NCBI GenBank assembly: GCA_034770075.1
Contig: CM068377.1
Location: 49,454,271-49,518,270, forward strand
Origin: Aralia elata
Lineage: Eukaryota > Streptophyta > Magnoliopsida > Apiales > Araliaceae
Direction: 5' to 3'
Length of the DNA: 64,000 bases
Shown here: piece by piece, positions 21,041 to 33,150 of the stretch
Numbering within the stretch: the first letter of the stretch is position 1
Layout: each line of letters begins with the position of its first letter
Position numbers and translations under genes: made by a program
Notes under the pieces: model-generated
The model's input: the letters and a program-made list of their open reading frames with translations, nothing else
Databases searched by the model: none
What the model was told of the DNA's origin: nothing

Positions 21041-22559
21041 ATGCGGTAATTAGGTATATTTCTATCCCAACTACTATCAAGATACCTATTATTGCAGATA
21101 ATTAATAGGACACACGTCACTTAATCCGATTAATAACCCACAACAATCGATACTCTCGCATGTTATCATAACTAGGTCTTAACCTATTATCCGTTCGTCA
21201 AGTTCATATAGGTTCCCAAGGTAATTACGGGCCAAGCAATTAATCAAGAAGCAAAGGTTATGACAATCAATTCACTCATGCATAACTAACATCAATAGAG
21301 AGAGAATTCAATTCAAATTAAGTGTTGGGTTCCATTGCAATCTTAGAATAGACGGTTAGTTCATGATAGCTACAATAAACATCATTTTCAATTGATACAT
21401 TGTCAAATTCGAATTACAAAGGAGATGGAAATCTATAAATAAAACCACTTTTGAAGCTATTCAGCTGGTGTTCCTTTGGTTGCTGTTGGTTTCTAGCTCT
21501 CCTCCTTGGCCTTACAATTCTTCTTGACTGAGTACCTTGGCTTTTGGCTTGATTCAGCTTGATTTGCAGCCTTGAGCACTGTTGGTTGATGTATTTTATA
21601 GCCTCCCTCTCTCTAAATATCTGATATGAGGCTTGGAAGAGATTATATATAGTCTTCATCAAGAAACCCTAGCCAAAATCGGACAAAATGGAGCTCAGAT
21701 CGCACTGAAGGTGTGTCAGATCGCACTAAGCACGGCGTCGTGCGCCCGCACGGCGCCTGGTGCGCGCACGCCCAGGGCCCTGCCTGTCGCATGCTGGCTG
21801 CCGAGTGGTGCGTCGCACGCCTAGACGCGCACCCGCACGCCTATACGCGCACCCGCGCCCACGCGCCTGCATGTCGCTGCCGCCTGCCGAGCCATGTGCC
21901 GAGTGCCGCACCGTGCGCCCGCACGCCTAGGCGCGCGCCCGCGCCCAAGCGCCTGCATACCGCTGCCGCATGCCGAGCCATGCGCTGATGCCTGCCGAGT
22001 CCGCCCGCACCCATGCCGCCGAGTGTCAGCGCCCAGTGCCAACGCCGTGCAGCACGCCGCCCGACGCCGTGCACGCAATTCGATGCCGTGCACGCGCGAC
22101 TTCCGATTCTAGTCAAATTAAACCCCGAGCGTCATCAAACATTAATTTTCATCGTATCAACATCCGGGCACGGAATTCCAAGCACGGGCTTGCCCTTGTG
22201 GCATGGTCGACGCCGAACGCCGTGCACGCAATCCAACGTCGTGCATGCCCAACTACCAAATATCAATAATTTATGCACCGAGCGTCGCCAAGCATTGATT
22301 TCCACTGTTCTATCCATCGGCACAAACGTCAAAGCGTGGACAATGAGTCAATTCAACCAACGATCCGAGCGGTCTTTATTTCAATTCCTACAAACATAAT
22401 AAAAATGCATCAAAGCAACATAAAACATGTAAAAATAACTAAAAACTAATTTATGTAGAGACGAGATAAAAATACATAAAAACCATATAAAATACCCAAA
22501 GACTTACAAATTATCAAGGCCAAAAGTACCCAAATTGTGTGTATAAAACACAGTCATCA
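21041..22559 (-). repeat. Athila 5' LTR, U3 side (part 2 of 2)
   Basis: Resumes the LTR interrupted at 14393; ends (sense start TGATGACTG) at 22559. TATA at 21644-21651; GC-rich block about 21730-22095. Nearly identical to 3535-5049 apart from the GC block. Confidence 0.93.
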
Positions 22560-25500
22560 ATATCCTAGGAGTATGCATATCATCCTACAATTTGTGGTCA
22601 ATATATAATCGACAATTTCCGGCCTTCCATGAAGGTATTTTCATTTACTCAGTATAAGATGTCTTACCAAACAATTTGGTTTGACACAACAATTTAAGCT
22701 TGAACAAGCAATATATGAATAATAATTGATTTCCTAAGTTATGCTGAACAAGAAGCAATAACTTCACAATAATTGATAGCAAGATATAAAAGACTTGCAT
22801 AAAGTTAACAAAGTTTGGAGACTTGCCTTAGCGTAGTTCGTTTAACATAATTTCACACAAGGTGTCAGCGTACGTGGTCTACGTTGTCAAATATAAGTGC
22901 TAGAACTTATATTAACATGTATTACGCTAATCTAGACAAGTTTCGTTAAGGTCCGACGTTGATTCGATATCTCGGTCGCAATTTTAGGCAACTAAACACA
23001 TAGGTTATTCGATAAAACTTCATTTGGAAGCTTAAATATTAGTTTAGATAATGTAATTATCATTTATAATATTTTCATAACCTTAATATTATTTTTAAAT
23101 AATTTTTTATAAGCTTGGAAGTATTTTTAAATAATTTTACAAGCTTAGAAATAATTTTAAATGATTTAATTATTATTTAGAATAATTTTTAAAACTTTAA
23201 TATGTTCTTTAAATAATTTATTTGTCATTTAAAATATTTTTAGATACCTAAAATATTATTTAAATGATTTATTAATCATTTATAATATTTTTAGAAGGAT
23301 AAAATTTCATTTAAATGATTTATTTTATCATTAATAATATTTTTAGAATTTATTTTATTATTATAATAACTTAATTATTATTTATAATAATTTCCAAAGC
23401 TTAGTTTAATATTTAAATGATTTAATTATCATTTAGAATATTTTTAAATACTTAATATATTATTTAAATGATTTATTTATCATTAATAATATTTAAATAG
23501 TTAATATTTTACTTAATTATTACATATAATAATTTTATTTTATTTAATATCATTTTTAAATAATTAATATAATTATTAAATGATTTTTTATAATTATTAT
23601 TTATTATTTAATTAAATTAAATAATAAATTAGATTTATATAAAAATATTAAAAATAAATTTTTATTTTTAATATTAAAAATAAATTTTTGAATATAATTA
23701 TTAATTATTAATATTTATTTATTATTTTATAATTTATTTAATTAATTTTTATTGAAAACCGTCGCAAAAGGGCTTTAGCGACAGTCTTCATAGGGTTTCT
23801 AGTTTCTGGGTTTGAGTATGAATTTCGTCGCTAAAGGTGTTCTTCATGAAGAACACTTGGTCATGGTCGAACAGTGACTTTTGACCTCAAATTAATCTCA
23901 GTTGGGTTATTGTTTGTTCTTGATTTCTGTTTGTTGTTATAGCCAACATGGCAGTGTACAACGACATATTAAATTTCAACTCAAACAACATCAATTGATG
24001 CTCTAAAAATTATGGTCAAACTAGCTGGTTCATCACTGTTCTTGAGTTTCTGGGTTACCCAGAAACTCATTCAGTCATAACGGTCAACATAGTTTGACCA
24101 TTAATAACTTTGATTATATGTTGGATTAATATGTTTTGATGCTTCAAAGTTATAGTTTATATACTAGAGATCATGTTCATATAAAAAAATAACATATTAA
24201 ATATCATCTAGGCATGAACTGGGTTTCTCAAAAGTCTGTCAGTAAACTGTCAGACATTCATATGATTTCTTGGTTACCCATAAATCAGTCCCCTATGGTC
24301 GGTCAACGCATTTTGACCACCTATAACTTTCATCCTAGAGATAATTTTAACATTCTACCAATTAGATATTACAGCTAACATGTCATACTATTGATTCATA
24401 CTTTAAAACACATCAAACATGCAGTTTAGGTCGATCAAAAGCTCTGACAAAAAGGCTTGTCAGACTGTTCTTGACTGCCAAGAACAGTTAGCTATTTTTG
24501 CCTAATTTTGATATCTAGATGTTATGGAAACATGATTTAACCGTCCAGATCACTTAATAACATGTTAATAAGTATTCCTAAACACTAAAACATAACATCT
24601 AATTCAATCTTATAGATCTAGCATAAAATTAGGGTTTATGCACCTTTTTCTTCAAATTTTGATCTCTGGCTTTTGATTCTGAGCTTGTGGTTGCAGAGGC
24701 TTGTTATGGTATGTTTGTAAGTGTTTAGGCTTTGAAAATTTCGTAGGTTAAATGGCCAACTTGATTTTCTACTTATAGCAACTTTGAAATTAGGGTTTCT
24801 AGATCATTTTTACTAACTTGCCCCTATAAATATCTTGACCACTTAACTTGTGCAACTTGAAATCTAATCTATATCACCTACTTGTGCTGGAGTGTGTTAA
24901 GCACAAGCTTGCACACTCATAGCTCAATTTTTATTGGTTTAAATTTTATTTTTGATTTATTTACTTGCTAATTAAACCTAGATTTTTGTTAATCATGATT
25001 AGGATGTTTAATCATGTTTAGTAATATCTTAATTAAATTATTATATCATAATTAAAGTTTATCATTTCATAATTTAGTGTTATTAAATCAATTTAGAGTT
25101 TTTAGGGTTCCAAATTAGGGTTTAGGGTTTTTAATCCTACAATTAGGGTTTTAATCTTAAATTAGGGTTTTAATATAAGTTCAATGATTCATAATTAATA
25201 TTATAATTCATTACTTAGATCCTAATTATATCAATTAAGATTCTTATATGACAAATAGGGTTTTAATTGACCAATTCAGACAACTTTTACCAATTAGGGT
25301 TTCTTAATTAGGGTTTCTAATTCAGTTTAACATTTTAAACCCTAATTAACTTATTTTAGAATTTTATCAATTAATATAATATTATATTAACTCCGAAGCA
25401 CGACAAATCACTTTCTCATTTCGGAGCACGACACAACAACTTACAAATATAATTTGCCGAGACGCTTCTCGGTGAATTCGCCGGAAGCACGACAAATCAT

Positions 25501-25664
25501 TTTGTCCGTGTAAGTACGACACAGCTGCTTGGCGAAAATTTTTTATTTGACCTAATTCTTAAATAAAATACACAATCACATAATACCAAGTCAGAACATG
25601 AAATTTGATTTATTAAACACATAATTTACATATACAAATCTTATTAGGGTTCGGAATATTACAA
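22560..25664 (-). repeat. Tekay/Del-type LTR, minus strand, cut by Athila
   Basis: No gene. On the minus strand it starts TGTAATATTCCGAAC at 25664, fitting the TGTAA..GTCACA ends of the other Tekay-type LTRs here, and contains ACTTGCCTTAGCGTAG-like words shared with the element A LTR (ACTTGCCTCAAGCGTAG). It ends abruptly at the Athila LTR (22559). It includes an extremely AT-rich stretch (22980-23757), a palindrome at 23761-23782, and a CACGACAAATCA-type repeat cluster at 25395-25500. Lineage is inferred; internal sequence is missing. Confidence 0.5.
22980..23757. repeat. AT-rich low-complexity tract
   Basis: Nearly 800 bp of A/T with repeated TTTAAATGATTTA and ATTATTTA words at irregular spacing. 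No ORF. Confidence 0.85.
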
Positions 25665-26594
25665 AATGAACTTGGAAGATGAAAAGATAAGGATGTTGGA
25701 GATGGGGGAACAAAAGAAGACGAAAACTTTCTATTTGCAGTAGTTTCCATCCATGGGAGACAAACTTTGGTTATATGTTTCCTTTATTCATTTAATTCAA
25801 ACCAAATATGGCCTTAGCTAATGATTAGATTCCTAACCTTGCTTGAGTTAACTAACCTAGGTTGAGTTAGTTGGTGGGAGATTCAATTAATCAACCAACA
25901 CTTAGTTTATTTCTTTCATTCCATTTCCAAGAGCAAAGAGAGAAAGTGAGAGTAAGAGAAAGAAAGAACTTATGAATTCTTTGAGAAAGAGAGTGAAGAT
26001 CTGAGCTTATCAAGGGGAAGGAGGAAGTCTAGCAAGCTTTTATTAAGCATAAGTTAGCAAGATTAAGAAGAAGAAAGATCATCAAGAAGGTAAGAACAAA
26101 AACCTAACTTCATCTATTTTTCTTTTAAGCTTTCATATAAAAAAATTATTTTGTTGGTTATTGTTGTTATTGTTGGAAGATCATGAAGATCTTGAAGGTA
26201 TAAGGTGGATTATATACATATGCTTGATAAGCTACCGGTAAATGCCATGAAAGTGAAATCATAATAAAAATCGTAAAACCCTTGCATAATGGATGGAAAG
26301 TGAATTAGTGGACTGTTTTAGGACCCTTTTTATATGGTGTTCGTTTGGTAAAAATTAAGTTCTAAGGGGTTGTTATATACTCCTAGGAGTGATGAACAAC
26401 ACCTAATTGGAACGGGAGAAAAATATTTAAGTTCTGCCCATTTTTGCCAAAATCTGTTTTGTTTTAATTGTTGAAAAATTCTTATGTTATGGGGGTCTTA
26501 TATTCATTTAAATACGAAGCCGTAGATGTAAGAACGGCCTAATTCTGACTTATAACGAGCAAGTTCTGAGGTTCGAAAGAAAGAGGGTCAAAGC

Positions 26595-26905
26595 AGTGGG
26601 TTGCTGGGTGCGCGTGGGCGCTGCTGGGTGTGCACGGGCGTGCGACGCTGGCGAGGGGCAGATTTGGGGCGCTGGGGCCTCAGGCTGTGGGGCGTCGGGG
26701 CCACGACTACTGGGCTGTCTGATGGGGGGCGATGCACGGGCGTCTCGTCGGGCTGTTTTCAAACGTCGTGCAACGCCTAGCGATGTGATGCATGTCAGGG
26801 CATGTCAAGGGACATCGAGCGACGGGGTGCACATCGGGGCGTGTTGGGCGACACCGAGCCGCGTCGTGCATGTCGGGCGTGCCACGGGCTTGTCACCGCG
26901 CCGTT
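26595..26905. repeat. GC-rich block in plus-strand LTR
   Basis: CpG-rich words such as GTGCACGGGCGTGCGACG and repeated GGCGTG/TCGGGC in an AT-rich LTR. Similar in style, though not clearly homologous, to the Athila GC blocks. Confidence 0.7.
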
Positions 26906-26974
26906 TCGCGCCGACATGTGACATTTTCGACATTGCTCTAAAATGTTCCAACTTTTAGAAGATTAATATTATAA

Positions 26975-27001
26975 AATAATAATAATAATAATAATAATAA
27001 A
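26975..27001. repeat. AAT trinucleotide microsatellite
   Basis: About nine AAT units. Confidence 0.95.
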
Positions 27002-27112
27002 TATTAATATTTAATATTAATATAGACCACCATAGAGGGTCATTATGAGGGTCGTGGTGCTCCAGAACGCCACGACGCCATGAGACGTTTTTAAAAGTTT
27101 GGTTGCGTTGAC

Positions 27113-29981
27113 TGTGACACCCCCAAATCCAGGTACTTAATTCCCACAAATTTGGTGCTCACTATCTCATACATTCACATTTAACTACCCATAAATAAGA
27201 ACAATTAAATAAACTTAAAGAAATCATCTACCCAAAATGGGTTACATCACCAAACTATTAAACAATCAAATCCCAGGTTATCTTAACCTTAATACATCAA
27301 ATACAGAATAAAACATAATTTTAATAAGTCTTATTACAATCAAACATCAAGTAAATAGCAGGTCTTTAGCTATTTATGCATCTTGCCCTTGCCTTTGCTC
27401 GTGGACGGCTCGTCCTGCTTTTCTGGCTTAACTGCAATGTTTTAGTGCAAGAGTGAGCAAACAATTGCTCACAAGTACGATAACAATAATATTTAAATGA
27501 AATGGATTTCAACTAAGGAACAATAGTTTTCTAAATCTCAGTCAATAAATGATCAAATTCTAAAAGCTCGTTTAAATGCTCGGTTCAAGGAAAAATAGAT
27601 TTCAAGATTTAGAAATTATATCTGAGGGTCACAAGACCTCGAACTATGTCCTAGGTTAACAACTATTTCTACTGTAACCTTTAACAGTCATATAGACTAT
27701 GGACCAACATCTCGTACTCAGGGGGATCAGCCCTTTGTACAATGTATTGTGCACAAACATTTTAACGCTGTCGCGTAAGTAATCCCCTATATTAGGGTTG
27801 TTCATCTCAGTTTATCGTCTGAATCCATACCAAAAGAAACTTGGCTTGGAACAAGAATAGAAAATATTCTAAGTCTTTGAAATCGCTCATCAACTAAGGA
27901 CTAGCTGAATCAATATGGGTTTGCTAGTCTAATTCATCAATAAAGTCAAACAATAGAAATTCTATTCAAAGTTTGAATAACGATCAATGATCGAACAATA
28001 AACAACTGGAATAAAACTTAAGCATTTAATCATGACAAAAACCTTGCTTGAATGACAATAAGCTAAGGTAAATATTCTTGCTCAATGATATTAAACTTGC
28101 TTTAAATGAAATAACAAGTTTGAGATAGGAAAACTTGCTCAACGTAAAAGTAATAAGTTGAGATAAGGAACTTGCCTCAAGCGTAGATTACAAATTTAAG
28201 TAATTCACGATCCTTAAACAACCTAAACATTTAATTGTAAAATGGTAATATAATTAGTCACAAGATTAAAAGCATTCTAAGCTTGCTCTTTTATCATAAC
28301 ATCTTATTTAGCATACCATAGTCAACAAGTACTAGTTTAGCAACCATCTTGGAAATTCTTTAGTCATTTAATACATTAATATAAGTTTAATTATGCATCA
28401 TAACTTCCAAGAAAAGAAAACAAAATAATTATAACAATAAATTTTTTTTAACAGCAGTGATTCTCGCCGGGGCGAGAAAAAACTTAACAAACTCGTCGCC
28501 GGGGCGAAAAATCTTGTGTAATTATGCCGCCGGGGCGATAATCCTAGCTCATTTCTACCGCCAGGGCAGTAGACGCGACTGACACCTTCTACAGGTCGCG
28601 AACCAGTGATAACTTAGGCCAAATTTGGCCAAAATTTTCCGAATTCTACCATCCAAAATACAAATTAAACATACCCAGACATCAAATATGATATAAAATA
28701 ATTACCCAACATGTTTCTAATCAATCTAAGCATTATAAAACACATAATCAACCAATTTAAAACCAAAAATTCACTATTAAAACCAAATATTCAAGTTTTA
28801 ACCATTTTCATGAAATCAAACTCTGTAAATTCATTTTTCAACCAATTAAAACCATTCTTCTTGCATTATTCTTGTTTTTCATCAAATAATCATAAACAAT
28901 TATTATATCACTGATTAATAACCAATTTGAATCATCAATTTTCATACAAATAAACTATTCATGAAATAAAACTCTGTAAAAACCAAAAACTAAATTCCAA
29001 AACATGATTTCATGGATTAATCATTCTAATTAATCTATAACCATCACATAATCATCTAACATATGCTTTCTAACATTTATATCAAATATTTCATCTCTTG
29101 AGCAATTGAGTTCACATACAGAAAATTAGAAACCATATACAGTAAAGTAAAACAAAGAAGAAAAGAATTATACCTTCTATTGTTTTGATTAAACTCTTTA
29201 GCTTCTAGAAATTCTACCTTCAATTTCCAAACTCTCCTTCTCAATTCTCTATTTTCTCTCAATTCTCAAATTCACAGAGTTCTCTCCAGCTCTGTTCTTT
29301 TCTCTTTCTCTTCTGTCTTTTATTTTTCTTTTTACAACTAACGTAACTTAAAAATATAAAACTGATAAAATAAAGAAAATAAAAACTGATAATTAAATCA
29401 AATAATAACGTATACTGACATTAATCTATCAGTTACATAATTCAAAAAGCCATAAGGCTTGTTTGGCAAACTAATTTAAAAATAACCCATTATTCTAACT
29501 AAAGGCTTGTTTGGTAAAATACAAATAAAATAACCCATTATTTCCAAAAAAAAATCATAGGGCCTTGTTTGGTAAAACTGAATTAAACACTTTCTCATTT
29601 ATTTTAAAAAATCATTATAACATATAGTTTTAAAATGTCACACTTCTAATTTAATTGAACTTATTATTAAATAAATTCAATTAAACCTTACCAACTCAAA
29701 TAATAATTTCTTTTAACAAATAACAATAATACCAAATAAATTCTCTTATTCAAATAAATCATTTATTCAAATAAACCTTTTCATCATCTAATTTAATTAT
29801 TAAATTAAATTAGAATAACCTAACAAATCACACTCAAATTAACATTTAACATTATTAAACTTATCATATACCCATTTCACAAAAACTTAATAAATTATTT
29901 ATTTAGCTCAATAAATTAATAAAAATATTTATATAATTCAACAAATATTTTTATTCAATCACTAAAATTGCATTCGTTACA
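27113..29981 (-). repeat. Element A 3' LTR (2869 bp)
   Basis: Same family as 35937-38833 and the solo LTR 47394-50265. Contains a hairpin array (28462-28572), a purine-rich sense segment (about 29220-29320) and an AT-rich beginning. Four hairpin units against six in the other LTR. Confidence 0.96.
28462..28572. repeat. CTCGCCGGGGCGAG hairpin array, four units
   Basis: Palindromes around TCGCCGGGGCGA at 18-45 bp spacing, in an otherwise AT-rich LTR; the flanking bases of each unit also pair (CTCG..CGAG, ACCGCC..GGCAGT with mismatches). Confidence 0.9.
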
Positions 29982-29994
29982 TCTTTCCCTCCTT
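29982..29994 (-). other. Element A polypurine tract
   Basis: Sense AAGGAGGGAAAGA directly before the LTR. A second, similar tract with LTR-end-like GTTACA context lies at 30039-30056 (AAGGAGGGGAGAA, then TGTAACGG), so the PPT and LTR tip are duplicated in tandem. Confidence 0.88.
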
Positions 29995-30091
29995 AAAAGG
30001 ATTCTGTCCCCAGAATCACAACGTAATTAAATCGTCCGTTACATTCTCCCCTCCTTACAAAGATTTTGTCCCCAGAATCGCAATATAAAGA

Positions 30092-33000
30092 TTAAACAAA
30101 TAATTGAGGGAAATTTTGCATCATCATCTCTTCGAGTTCCCACGTTGCTTCTTCAGCACTGTGGTTCCTCCAAATTACCTTAACAGAATGTATCATTTTA
30201 TTTCTAAGAACCTGCTCTTTTCTGTCTACTATTTGTACAGGTATCTCTTCATAGGATAAATCTTTTTCAAACTGTATTGGTTCATATTCTATTACATGTT
30301 TATAATCGGGCTTATACTGTCGTAGCGCCGATATATGGAAGACATTGTGAATGTGACCTAACTCAGGAGGTAAAGCTACCTCATAAGCTACCTCTCCCAC
30401 CCGTTTCAACACTTCAAAGGGTCCAATAAACCGCGGACTGAGTTTACCCTTTTTACCAAATCTGATTTTCCCTTTCCAAGAAGATACTTTGAGAAACACA
30501 AAACTGCCGACTTCAAATTCGCGATTTTGTCGGTGTTGATCACCATACTTCTTTTGTCTGTCTTGAGCGGCTATCAGTCTGGTTCTTATCACCTTGACAA
30601 TTTCAGCAGTTTGTTGTACCAACTCGGGTCCCAATAGTCGTCGTTCACCAACCTCATCCCAGCATAATGAAGTTCTGCATTTCCTTCCATATAATGCTTC
30701 GTAGGGCGGCATGACGATACTAGCGTGATGACTATTGTTGTAAGCAAACTCGACCAGAGGTAAATGATCATCCCAGTTGCCTTTAAAATCCATAACGCAC
30801 GCTCGGAGCATATCCTCCAACGTTTGAATTGTTCTTTCGCTCTGGCCATCGGTTTGAGGATGATAGGCTGTACTCATTCTCAAATGTGTCCCCAAACAAG
30901 CTTGTAAACTCCTCCAAAACTTTGATGTAAACAGTGGATCTCGATCTGATACTATTGATACTGGAACTCCATGCCTTGAGATAATCTCTTTGATATATAA
31001 TTTTGCCAGCTGATCCAAAGTGAATCTGATTTTGATCGGTAAGAAATGCGCTGATTTCGTCAATCTGTCAACTATAACCCATATGGCGTCATATCCCTTC
31101 TGAGTAGTCGGAAGCCCTACCACAAAGTCCATTGTGATATGCTCCCACTTCCATTCGGGTATCTCCAAGGACTGTAACAAACCACTTGGTCGTTGATGCT
31201 CCGCTTTGACTCTTTGACAAGTGAGACACTTCGCAACACACTCAGCAACCTCTCTTTTCATGTTTGGCCACCAAAAATGTTGACGAAGATCCTGGTACAT
31301 CTTTGTGCTTCCCGGGTGAACCGAAAATCGTGAACTGTGAGCTTCGTTCAAAATCTCCTCTCTGATTGCCAATACCGACGGTACCCAGATTCTGCCTTCA
31401 AATCTCAGCAACCCTTCAGTATCGATTTTATATTTGAGCTCTTCACCTTCAAACACTCTTTGCCGTATCTTATGACATTCCTCATCGTGAAGTTGCGCTT
31501 CCTTCACCTTTTCTACCAAAGTTGGTTGGGTTTCCATCTGGAACAATTTTTCATTAGACTCTGGCAGACACTTCACCTCTAGCTCCAATTTAGCCATTTC
31601 TGCTACGAGCTTCTCTTGATCAGTTAACATAAACAGTTTCTCCCGACCTTTTCTACTCAAAGCGTCGGCAACCACATTAGCCTTTCTCGGATGGTATAGA
31701 ATTTCACAATCATAATCTTTGATCAATTCTATCCATCTTCTCTGCCGCATATTCAAATCCTTCTGCGTGAAAATATACTTCAGACTCTTATGGTCTGTAT
31801 ATATTTCACACTTCTCCCCATAGAGATAGTGCCTCCAGATTTTTAAAGCAAACACTACGGCTGCTAACTCCAAATCATGGGTCGGATACCCTTTTTCATA
31901 GTCCTTTAGTTGGCGCGATGCATATGCAATAACCTTACCATTCTGCATCAACACACAACCAAGTCCTTTATGTGATGCGTCGCTATACACCACAAAATTT
32001 CCTGTATCATCTGGCAAAGACAACACAGGTGCCGAACTTAGTTTCTTCTTGAGTTCTTGAAAACTCTCTTCGCACTTCTCCGTCCAAACAAACTTCACTG
32101 ATTTCCTTGTTAAACTTGTCAACGGAGTGGCGATCCTGGAGAAATCTTGAATAAAACGTCTGTAGTATCCTGCAAGACCTAGGAAACTCCTTACTTCTGA
32201 CGGTGTCTTCGGCTGATCCCAGTTCATCATAGCTTCCACTTTAGCTGGATCCACCGAAATCCCGTCTTTATCAATCACATGTCCAAGAAATTGAACACGC
32301 TCCAACCAAAATTCGCACTTCGAGAATTTTGCATACAATTTCTCTTTCCTTAACGCCTCCAATGTCACCCTCAAATGTTCCACGTGTTCTTCTTGAGTTT
32401 TGGAGTAGACCAGAATGTCGTCTATAAATACCACTACAAACTTATCCAGGAATGGTTTGAACACCCTATTCATTAAGTCCATGAATGCTGCAGGCGCATT
32501 CGTTAAACCAAATGACATAACCAAAAACTCATAGTGGCCATATCTGGTTCGAAACGCCGTCTTCGGTATGTCCTCTTTTCTCACTTTCAATTGATGGTAC
32601 CCACTTTGTAAATCTATCTTTGAAAAATATCTCGCCCCCTTCAGTTGGTCAAACAGGTCATCGATTCTAGGCAACGGATACTTGTTTTTGATCGTGACCT
32701 TGTTCAACTCTCTATAATCAATGCAAAGACGCATTGATCCATCCTTCTTCTTAACAAACAATACCGGTGCTCCCCATGGCGAAACGCTCGGTTGAATATA
32801 CTTCTTGTCTAGCAGCTCTTGTAGCTGCACCATCAACTCCTTTAATTCTACCGGAGCCATTCGATACGGGGCTTTCGATATAGGGGCCGTTCCCGGTGCT
32901 AAATCAATTACAAACTCGATTTCCCTATCTGGCGGTAATCCTGGCAAATCATCAGGAAACACGTCCACAAAATCCTTAACTACTGGTATCTCCTCCAGTT

Positions 33001-33145
33001 TTGCACCCACCTTTCGGGTATCAACTATGTAGGCTAGATATCCTACACATCCTTGTCTCAACATCTTTCTGGCCTGGACCATCGTCAGACAACTCGTTTG
33101 TCTAGGCGACTTGCTGCCATAAAACACTACCTTTGACGGAGTCAT
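30092..33145 (-). CDS. Element A Pol: RT, RNase H, integrase, chromodomain (1017 aa)
   Basis: Open from ATG 33145. RT: SPWGAPVLFVKKKDGSMRLC about 121-141, YFSKIDLQSGYHQL 173-186, catalytic FIDD 240-243. RNase H: D389 in YSDASH, E426, D451 in YTDHKSL, and NVVADALSRK. Integrase: HHCC zinc site (H603 or H610, C640, C643), catalytic D673 (MDFVVGLP), D734 (SDRDPLF) and E770 (TDGQSERTIQ), then a GPF/Y-type segment SPRFIGPFEVL. C-terminal chromodomain about 965-1010 (YEEIPVQIVDRKEQVLRNK, VKVIWRNHSAEEATWELEE), which directs chromoviruses to marked chromatin. All catalytic residues are present. Gag-protease lies upstream in another frame, so Pol cannot be made from the usual single ORF without a frame change. 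Confidence 0.96.
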   Translation of the reverse strand: MTPSKVVFYGSKSPRQTSCLTMVQARKMLRQGCVGYLAYIVDTRKVGAKLEEIPVVKDFVDVFPDDLPGLPPDREIEFVIDLAPGTAPISKAPYRMAPVELKELMVQLQELLDKKYIQPSVSPWGAPVLFVKKKDGSMRLCIDYRELNKVTIKNKYPLPRIDDLFDQLKGARYFSKIDLQSGYHQLKVRKEDIPKTAFRTRYGHYEFLVMSFGLTNAPAAFMDLMNRVFKPFLDKFVVVFIDDILVYSKTQEEHVEHLRVTLEALRKEKLYAKFSKCEFWLERVQFLGHVIDKDGISVDPAKVEAMMNWDQPKTPSEVRSFLGLAGYYRRFIQDFSRIATPLTSLTRKSVKFVWTEKCEESFQELKKKLSSAPVLSLPDDTGNFVVYSDASHKGLGCVLMQNGKVIAYASRQLKDYEKGYPTHDLELAAVVFALKIWRHYLYGEKCEIYTDHKSLKYIFTQKDLNMRQRRWIELIKDYDCEILYHPRKANVVADALSRKGREKLFMLTDQEKLVAEMAKLELEVKCLPESNEKLFQMETQPTLVEKVKEAQLHDEECHKIRQRVFEGEELKYKIDTEGLLRFEGRIWVPSVLAIREEILNEAHSSRFSVHPGSTKMYQDLRQHFWWPNMKREVAECVAKCLTCQRVKAEHQRPSGLLQSLEIPEWKWEHITMDFVVGLPTTQKGYDAIWVIVDRLTKSAHFLPIKIRFTLDQLAKLYIKEIISRHGVPVSIVSDRDPLFTSKFWRSLQACLGTHLRMSTAYHPQTDGQSERTIQTLEDMLRACVMDFKGNWDDHLPLVEFAYNNSHHASIVMPPYEALYGRKCRTSLCWDEVGERRLLGPELVQQTAEIVKVIRTRLIAAQDRQKKYGDQHRQNREFEVGSFVFLKVSSWKGKIRFGKKGKLSPRFIGPFEVLKRVGEVAYEVALPPELGHIHNVFHISALRQYKPDYKHVIEYEPIQFEKDLSYEEIPVQIVDRKEQVLRNKMIHSVKVIWRNHSAEEATWELEEMMMQNFPQLFV

Positions 33146-33150
33146 AAGGT

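Larger units (their letters stand above)
3018..22559 (-). mobile_element. Athila-lineage Ty3/gypsy retrotransposon, interrupted by a nested element
   Basis: Full-length order on the minus strand: 5' LTR (right, split by the insert 14394-21035), tRNA-Asp PBS (13846-13863), gag-protease, RT, RNase H, integrase, env-like ORF, PPT (5052-5064), 3' LTR (left). Lineage is shown by the DLGASINLMPL protease motif, the tRNA-Asp PBS and an extra ORF after integrase. The coding region is dead: five TAG codons and two single-base frameshifts. The outermost ~35 bp of the left LTR, present at 13870-13905 in the right LTR, are missing or replaced, so no TSD can be confirmed; ATATC occurs at 2983-2987 and as part of the right flank at 22561-22565, but the left copy lies 31 bp from recognisable LTR. 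Confidence 0.92.
25665..27112 (+). repeat. Tekay/Del-type LTR, plus strand (part 1 of 2)
   Basis: Interrupted at 27112 by element A (TSD TTGAC) and continued at 38839-40069. Lineage from its end and from CTTGCTGAGCAATCAAATGC / CACCCTTGCTTTAAATAA in part 2, shared with the LTR of element B. A GC-rich block (26595-26905) resembles those in the Athila LTRs, and a trinucleotide AAT run lies at 26975-27001. The 5' end is not defined. ORFs over the GC block are not credible. Confidence 0.5.

Noticed and set aside
25099..25165. Telomere-like TTTAGGG words
   Set aside because: Only two units are truly tandem; the rest are scattered AGGGTTT words common in plant AT-rich DNA.
28711..28914. 67-codon Asn/Lys-rich ORF in the element A LTR
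   Set aside because: AT-rich LTR sequence antisense to the element; broken in the sister LTR.
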